This document shows, piece after piece, positions 26,101 to 35,100 of a stretch of 64,000 nt of DNA; the first letter of the stretch is position 1; each line of letters starts with the position of its first letter. Source of the DNA: Haliclystus octoradiatus (lineage: Eukaryota; Cnidaria; Staurozoa; Stauromedusae; Haliclystidae). The stretch is from assembly GCA_916610825.1 (NCBI GenBank), contig OU744452.1, forward strand, positions 64,501 through 128,500, written 5' to 3'. The translations under genes and the position numbers were made by a program. Below the pieces are notes generated by a model. That model did not search any database and was not told the origin of the DNA. It saw only the letters and a program-made list of their open reading frames with translations.

Positions 26101-29100
26101 GTCGTATTACGTAATTGTTATTCCTGTATATATAACCTCTTTATATTAACCTCGTTTTGATGTAGACTATAAAAGTAGATGTTCTTTATTAATAAGATTA
26201 GATTATGTTGGATCTCGCGTTGTACTCATTGACTCATGAATATCTTTAATCATTGTCATACGACACTTTTCATCCATACCAGAGGGGGGATATTAAGAAT
26301 ACAGAACTGTAATTATATGCATTAAAGTACCTGTTCTGTTTTTGCTTTAATATAATCTCAACATCATCAGAGGAAAAGAAACGAAATAGAATAGAATAAT
26401 GCACTAGCAAACAAAGTATGATTACAACAGGTTAAAAATTAGTTTCTGACATGTTGAAGTTTGTTTTACCTTTTGGTGGTAGTATCAAATTGATTGGTAT
26501 CAGTGAATCTTCTTTCCCACATAATAACGTACTTGTCTTGCATTTATAATCATGCCAAGATGAGATATTGAATTTGTATGGATCAACAATGGATTTTTTA
26601 ACACAACTTGGGCATAATGATTGTCGTTTAATGCAACCAAGACCAGGTAGACACACAAAAAAATCATCTGCAATCTAAAGTAATCGGAATGGATGGATAA
26701 GTATTGAATAAGATGGCTATTATTATTATATGTAGAATATTGAAATAATAATCCTAAAAATTGAACCTTGAAGATTCGTATTAATGACTTCCACAGGTCA
26801 TCAATATCTTCCTGGAGACATCTTCCTCTTAAAATTAATTTGCCACAACGCCCATCACTTTCCATGGTACAACATACTTTGCAGTTGGCTCCAGTTCCAA
26901 GGAAAGTATCTTGCCAAGCAATAGAATGATCGAACTCATGAAAAATAGTAGGAATGAAACGCTCAAATGAGCCAACAGGGAACGGAGAAACGATGGATTT
27001 AAATTGAACGGTTATTTCAACCTGCAAACGAATGCAAAAACAAAATGTTATGTATACTATACACGGTACATTTAAATATCCAAACAACGTGAAATGGCAA
27101 CACATAAAATTCATCAGGGCATGTTTGCATAATACGCGACTGCCAGTTCCAACATAATTGTATAATTACAAAGTAACGCATAAATTGAATACTCAAATAT
27201 GAAACTTACACGTTGATCAACATATATACCTAACAGTTTTCTGAAAAACTTTGGAGATCGATCACAGCCTAAGATCCGAGATGCGATTTGATCAACAATC
27301 ATGCATCAAATAATTATCAATTAAGGGCTAGGGTAACAGCATCAACAATCATATTATTGACTATTATATCTTCATATTATAGCAGTCATTAATTAAGGGT
27401 TACTACACACTTGCAAATGTTTGTATTCATATTTGAATAAATCAGGAAAAGTTGGGAGACACGAATTCACACGAGTGAAGCGCTAAAAAATCACGAGGGA
27501 TTTTTAGCTTCCCGATTGTCTCCCAACTTTTCCTTGTTTAGCTCTTTCGACCGATCAGATCGCAGAAAACATTTGTGATATTTTAGAACATTATATCTAC
27601 CGTAATCCAGCGTGTATAAGTCGCACGCGAGTATAAGTCGCAGGGTGATTTTTCAAGCAAAAAAGTTGAATTTATTGATTGTGCGTGTATAAGTCGCATC
27701 TTGATTTTTGAATCATTTGAACATAAAATATGGAAGAAATCACTGTAATTTGAAAATTATTTTCAGGTCTTTCTAGTAAACTAGTATGTGATAAGAAAAT
27801 ATGTCAATGTTTTTGTGAAATAATCCACAGTCATAGCAACAACAACAAAAACAAATCAAAACCAATTAATCATGAATTTTAAAAACCATAAACGCCAGAG
27901 AAAGAGTAAAATAAAGAGTAATAATCCAGTTTTAAAAACAGCCATTTTAAATAACATTTCATTCCTCAATATTGTACAATTCAGTAGATAACAAATCAAA
28001 TGAACTGCATAATTTCTTTACAGTTATAATGAAGTAATATGTTGTTTTTTGATGTCTCATTTCTTTCTAAACAAGTGAAAAGATTCCAGCATATTTTCTA
28101 TGTCCTACTACGCATGCGTTTTAAAAACAAGAAAAGAGGTTATTGAAAAATGGACAAAAATTTCGAAAAATTGTTGATGTTTTTTGTGTTTTGCACGTAT
28201 GTCGCACCATGATTTTGAAGAACAAAATTTTGACTTTAAAGTGCGACTTATACGCGCTGGATTACGGTATCATCTTTAAGAAAGTATCAAATGGGCAGAG
28301 TTCTGAGCGGTATTTTACTTACCCAATCCTTATCTTTAATCTCTTGCCTATTCAGTTTGTGTAAAACATCTTCTGGTGCTGGTTTAAAGAACCAAGGAAC
28401 AAGTAGAATCAATGAGGTACTACCAGATAAATCCTCTTGCTTTCCAAGATTAATTACAAGATTGAAATGACAAAGGATGTCAATCAGGAAGTAAATCATG
28501 TCATCATTATTTCTAACATAGTCTACATCTGACCAAATACATCTGCAATGCACAATACGAAATGTCAATCAGATATCAGAATTAATATCAAAATAAATTA
28601 TGACAACCATCATCAATCTATTATGGTATGCACTCCATGTTAAATATATCCTTCCTTCCTGCATTCATTCAAAATGTAATTGTAACTTGTAAGTTACGTA
28701 TAACAGAAAGCAGAACTTCCATTTTAGATTCTAGATTCTAAAGCAGGTTCTTCAATCTGAAAGCTCATGAAAGTTCTGTAATAAGTGAAATAGTGTTGAG
28801 TTATTAAGAGTCAGACGGGTAGCAGGTGTTAAGGTTGTTCATCTTTTAAAAGTTAGTAGGTTAAGATTCATTTTCTTTTTATTCAAATCAGGTTTTGAAT
28901 TCTATGTTGTTTACTTTCTTCAGATTATCAAATTCATTTATTATGCTTCTAATTTTGAAATTTCATTATGCTCAGTCTGACAGAAGCAAACAAATAATTC
29001 CCTCATTTGATCTTGCATTGAATCATTTTGCAAACAAGATTGAAAGCTCTTAATATACTATCAGCCTCTCATATGTGTTTACAATAAAAACAGGACACTT

Positions 29101-32100
29101 GAACAATATTTAAAACAGGCGATCAACTTTCACAACCCTCTTCCAACATAACTGGTCAACGTGAATTGTGAACTTCATTGATGATGTTCATACTTTGATT
29201 AATAAAAATGAAACTGTTCCATTGAAATATGGAGCAAGGATATATCTCAACAAGGAATAACTGTAAATTCAAAAACATAAGGTCATTATGTGACACTGAA
29301 TATCTACTATCATGCTCATTACGTATCAGAAATATCAGTACCTCAGAAGTTGTTTGCTTAGCCTTCCATTTTTTAGTAGCTCTTCCTTGAGTTGCACAAA
29401 ATCATCGAATGCTAAATCATACAGATCAACAAATTCATCTTTAAATTCAATAACATTATCAGCGTTGTGGTTAAATACTTTCTTTAAAACAATAATAAAC
29501 CATTCTGGATCCAAGAAAACAAAACGATTAAATGTTCCATAGCTGAAGTACAACACAGATCCGATTGTATCAAAGTATTGTAAAGCTGAGATTATCATTT
29601 CTTTAGTCATACCAAATTTGACTTTGACTGCTTCAATAAAAATATCTAACTTGATCACCGGGGTAGTCGTTCTTTGATTGACACAATACTCTTCTAGCTC
29701 AGCGTAAACGGTTGGAATTTCTCGCCCTACCAGTGGCATCACATCTGAATTGGTAAGGACTTTTATAAGTTCTTTTCTCAATTCACTAATACCATCAAGT
29801 TTACCAAATGAAGAAACTGGGATCATTTTGATTGAGACAGTTGTAGTTGAATCCCAAGACACTATGAACTGAAACATAATTAAAAAATATTGTGGTTGGT
29901 TCAAGTGGGTACAATTGGTAAATTTATACCAAGATGACATGTTTTGACACATCTTGAGATATAAATACTTTTCTGAAAAGATATCTTAGAAAAGGTAAAA
30001 ATAGTAACACCAGTTTTATCCTTGATTCTATTGGTATAAACATACTGTAGTCAATTTACATAGTCAGTGTGTGTGCGCTGCGTGCTTTTCCAGGAAATGC
30101 GTCATAATTTATCACCTTCTTGTATTACTTTATTACATTGTATCCAAGTTACTTCAACTTTTAAAAGATATGTTATGTTCTGTGATTGGTTTAATAATGC
30201 TGCTTGACATTCAAATAAATAATCATACAAATCATTGCTTGATTGCCATTTCTGTTACTGAAAAGAAGCATGATAGCCTGGTATGTAGATACAAAATATG
30301 CCTCACAAGTCTCATTAGAAAAAATTGTGGTCTTGTCTTTGAGACTCACCCAATTTCCAATTTGTAGTGCTGAACTAATATGTTTTTTCCATTTAACAGA
30401 TACATCAGTTACACGGGAAGATTGATCATCACGTTGGGTATTGTCAAGGCGACTTGTTTCTAAATCCTTTTCTCTTTTATCAATATCTTTCCACACATTT
30501 TGCATCACATGCTTACACTTCTCGTTAATTGAAACCTTATCTTCATCATTACATAAATCCAAATGAGTGGGTACAATGAGAATGGTAGCATCTGGTGCAT
30601 GAGCCAATATTACACTCATCCAGTTGCCAACATTCTCTCGGTAGTATTCAGGTGTTACTTCGTATTTGTAGAGATCCAATACAAGAAGAAATAGACAACC
30701 TTGAAATTAATTTAACATATTATGAGACAGATGCCTTTGAATATGATTGTGAGCAGATCATGGTACTGCTATGAATCTTACACGTAGTTAATCTGAACAC
30801 AAGCAATTGACACATAACTACAGCCGATTCTGCTAAAGAAATCACCTGTCTAAATGACCATAAATGATTTTCTATAGCATCACCTTACATATGTCAAGGC
30901 AAACTGTCTTTAGTACCTGCTTAATTCCTCTAGATTGTAAACGCGGCTCCCATATACAAAGCTCTCAACCCTCGCGATTCCCTCGGGAGTCTTCCTATTT
31001 CAAGCCTACTCTCCCGATTTCAGCAAAATCCTTCCGCTTATTTGATATTATGGTCATTATTCTGAATAATCAATAAATTGGCAAGTTTATATCATATTTT
31101 GTTTATTAACATACGCTTTTCGGCTCTGAAATGATGAAAAAAAGCCAGCATAAAAACATTGTAATAATTGTACCTTCATAAAATTGTAAGCAAAAACGTG
31201 CAAACGTGACTTTGTCAGTCTTTTATCCTTAATGTTATTAAGGTTATTTTAAAATGGCCAGGGTGCTTTCACAGAAATCTCCCTATATTTTGTCAAAAAA
31301 GGTTGAGAGCTCTGCATATAGAGGCTTCACTCCACAATTCAATCTGACAATCTGATTATTACAGTCACCTATTGAATAGAACAGTATATATTTCTTGGAT
31401 CCATAAATTTATTTTGAACAAAATTGTGATTTTATTTGTTTTATGGTATGTTTGTCACTTCTAGCCATATAGTTGAAAAACTAAGCTTGAGACACCATAC
31501 TTCTATTTAAAATTCAGATTTGTTATGTTAGATGTTCTGAACAAAATATACTACCCTTTATGTTCAAAATGGTTTCAAGGAATCAAAATCACAATTTTAG
31601 CAATGATCAAGGTATGGTCAGAGGGAATGCCTAAAGCTGGGAAATAGCAAGGTGACCCCATTTAAAAAAAAGAGAATTATCAATTTTCTTTTCTTTGATG
31701 TGCAGAAACATAATAGATTAAAAATAGACTAAAAAATTCAAGAGACATTCAATAATTAAACAATAGAAACGCTATCAGTATGATGTGTATAATTGTGATG
31801 GGATACGTATAATTTTCATTATGAATAAACCGTCTAAAGAACATTCTTAAGAGAAACTCAGAGTAAAGAACTACATTTGTAATCTCTGAGTAAATCTGGA
31901 TTATAGGACCACCAGGATTATCGTTATTCCAGTTCACGTCAGATTTACAAAAAAAATAGAAAGAAATTTGCAGAAAAATTTTAAACGAGATCAATTGTAT
32001 TTTGCGTTCCTGTAAATGAGTGTACCAAGTGGAAATACATTGTTTTGAGCGATTGATTTTAGGTTTAGTGAATATAGCAGCAACTAGCAGAATATTCAGC

Positions 32101-35100
32101 GATCTGGTGTTTGGATATTCGACCTAAAGACATTCAGACATTATTGAAATTTTCGCCTGCAATCTTTTACTTAGTTATTATCGTCGATTAATGGAACTGT
32201 TTGCTTGATTGATGGATTTACTGTATTTTGTATGTGTCTGTGTCATCTACGTTGATTATTTTTCAAATGATATAGGTCTACCATTGTATGTAATTGGTTG
32301 CATTGTCAATTTAAAGGTTGAATTAGAATGAGTTGAAAACAAAGAATAAAGTTTAGTTTTGATTATTGTTATTATTAATCTCTTAGTAATTGTGTTTTGA
32401 TTAATATATTATGTTGTTGTGTGTATTTATATTGTAGTTGCGTGTTCAGTTACTTCAAGTATGTGACCAATTATTATAAATTAAAATGTAGGCCTACATA
32501 TCAGGTAATTTAAATGGGAATTTCAATATTTAGAGTTTATAATTTAAGATATTTTGTAGCTAATACGGTCTCACGACACTATATATACATAGTAAGATAC
32601 ATTACCATCAATGATAGCTAAGCAATGATAACTGTGAAAGATGAATGGATACAAAATGATGATGATGACTGCATTAATAATTCTCTCGGGTGGGTGTGAG
32701 AATCCAGCCAGCAATCAAGTAACAACTACATACGATTTCTTTGCATAAACCGGGATTTTATAAATAATACCCAACTAAACCAATTTTTTAAAAAATAAAA
32801 AATAATTTTATGCTGAAATTTTGAACATTTGAGAATAATAGTTGGTGATAATCAGTACGGTGGGTCTAAACAGCTGAAGTGCGGAAAAACGCGGAAATCA
32901 TTGTTTCAAACTGGCGGCTTTTTAGGGATTGCAGAAACTTCACTTGCGGCATCTTGCGGTGATTCTATTGTCACGCTCTTTGATAGCCTTTGTATACCTA
33001 CCAATTCTTCTATTGATTAATACGCTATGAAGATTATTGCTTGCATGCTAGTTTACAAAAAATTATAGTCTTTAATATTTCAATTATCGTTGATTTAACA
33101 TATTTGCCTTTTCAGCGTAGAATGATCAGAACCTGAACTTAGATCGAAATCACCGTTCATTAGATCGCGTCTAATAGATTTCAACCGCTGCCAAAATCAA
33201 AGAGTAATTTAGCAAAGAGAAAACAATGAAAGTTAAATTATTGCATAAATATGATAGTATGACGTTCTATAGCTTTAGTCTAAATTATGTACCTAATATT
33301 TAACTGCCGAATGATTTTATACAAATATGCCCTTTCAATTAGTATTTTTTACAAAGCCATTTTCTTTCAATATGGTATTTGAATAATGCTATCAAAATTA
33401 TGACATCCTCTATTTTTTTAAATTATGTACTTAATATTTGACTGTCCTTTCCGATTGATATTTTTGTTTCAAGTAATCCTGTAATAGTGAAGTTGAGTGC
33501 TAACATGAGGATGTTCAGGTGGCACTACTATAACACTGCTAATTGAAGAGAAGTAAATGAAATCAAAGGGAGCCTCAATTCAAATTCAAGTTCATGGTTC
33601 GAGTAAGTTCCAAAGTTTATTTTTAAACTGATATGACCCCCATCGATTTTTCAGATATACATGTATAACAGACCAAGATGAGCGAAAAATAACAAGCTTG
33701 ATAGTTGTTTAACAGTACTGCCACCTTAACAGCCACGTGTTAACATTCAATTTCACTATTATTGCTATGGATTACTATGGATTCGTTGAAACAAAATGTC
33801 AATTGGAAGGGACAGGACTATTTGTGTGAAATAAATTGGTAGCTGAATATTAAGTACATAATTGAAAAAAAATAGAGAATGTCACCAAACTTTAATTTTG
33901 GCTGCGGTTGATATCTATTAGACGCCATATGATGAACGAGGATCTAATCTAAGTATCTTCTGATCATTCTATGCTGAGAAGACAAATATGTTAAACCAAC
34001 GATCACAATTGAAATTTTAAACACTATTAGGGATGCACGGGAATGCTATTCCGGCTGTGGCCGAAAAACCGAAAATGCTGGTATGATCGGCTGGAATTCG
34101 GTTTTGTTCCGGCATATTTTTTCTTTCGTTTGAAGTTCTTATACGACATTTGATCACCAAAAACGAGTTGAAATTGCTTACTTTGGAATATAGAATCATT
34201 TTTAAAACAAATTGACCATCAACACAAATGATTGCTCCTATTTGATTTCATGTTTAATCATAAAAGGCAATCAATTTATCTCTTCTCCACTCCAGTAGTA
34301 GGCCTACTACTTCGTACCCGACTTCGTAAAACAAATCGAAGGTTAAAAAGAACAATATTTGTCTCTATTTAGGAAAAAAATAATTGATACCAAGGAAACA
34401 TAATTTTCATGCAACAAACATGTCCGTCCAATTTATTTTGACCACATTGTCTGATGATTTATCTGGAACCGAGGTTTTTTTGAAAATGAGGCAAAGCAAT
34501 AAAATGGCTGCAATCAGCGGAAAACTTTGTAGGACTCCATTTCAAGACTTATCAAAGACAGTAAAGGCTATATGATGCATTGGAAACAGGATGGAATCAA
34601 TTATTATTTTGATTTATGTTATCAAATATGATTATTTGTTACATTTTATGTGTTTATAAGAAATGGCCGAAATAACCGAAACGGCCGAAACTGAAGTCAA
34701 ATTTCGGCCAAACCGAAATGCCGGAATTTTATGCCGAAACGAAATTTCGGTGCATCCCTAAACACTATATTGTATAAACTAGCATGCAAGCAGCAATTGC
34801 CATAGTGTATTAATCAGTAGAAGATTTAAAGGTATAGAAAGACTATCGCAGAGCGTGAAGATTCTGCAATCCCTCAAAAGCCGCCAGTTTAAGACAATAA
34901 TTTCCGCGTCTTTCAGCTGTTAAGACCCACCGATATTCAGTATAATTATTGGACGTTTTCAGTTTACAGTGAAATTCAATCAAAATGCGTCAAACTAGAA
35001 AAAGCTGCGATTGTCTGTGATAATGAAGGGAGCATCGTTGATTATATGTTGTGACAAGTCCTGCACAATAAGCTATGAAAAGCAGTGATTTCATTGAAAT

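Larger units (their letters stand above)
22051..26265 (+). mobile_element. Ty3/Gypsy LTR retrotransposon (Gypsy-1)
   Basis: 4215 bp. LTRs of 166 bp at 22051-22216 and 26100-26265 (TGTCGTAT...ATACGACA) differ at about one visible base. A 5-bp target duplication CTTTT lies at 22046-22050 and 26266-26270. A primer-binding region (TTGGCGCTGCGAG) follows the 5' LTR, and a polypurine tract AAAGGGAAG precedes the 3' LTR. It lies in an intron of the Roco-caspase gene, in opposite orientation. Domain order is gag, PR, RT, RNase H, INT, as in Gypsy elements. Several frame breaks make it defective despite its young LTRs. Confidence 0.95.

Noticed and set aside
27114..27302. Minus frame with RSPKFFRKLLGIYVDQR ending at a good GTAAGT donor, considered as an extra COR exon
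   Set aside because: No in-phase acceptor precedes it, and the exons on either side (28323 and 27021) already join in phase without it.
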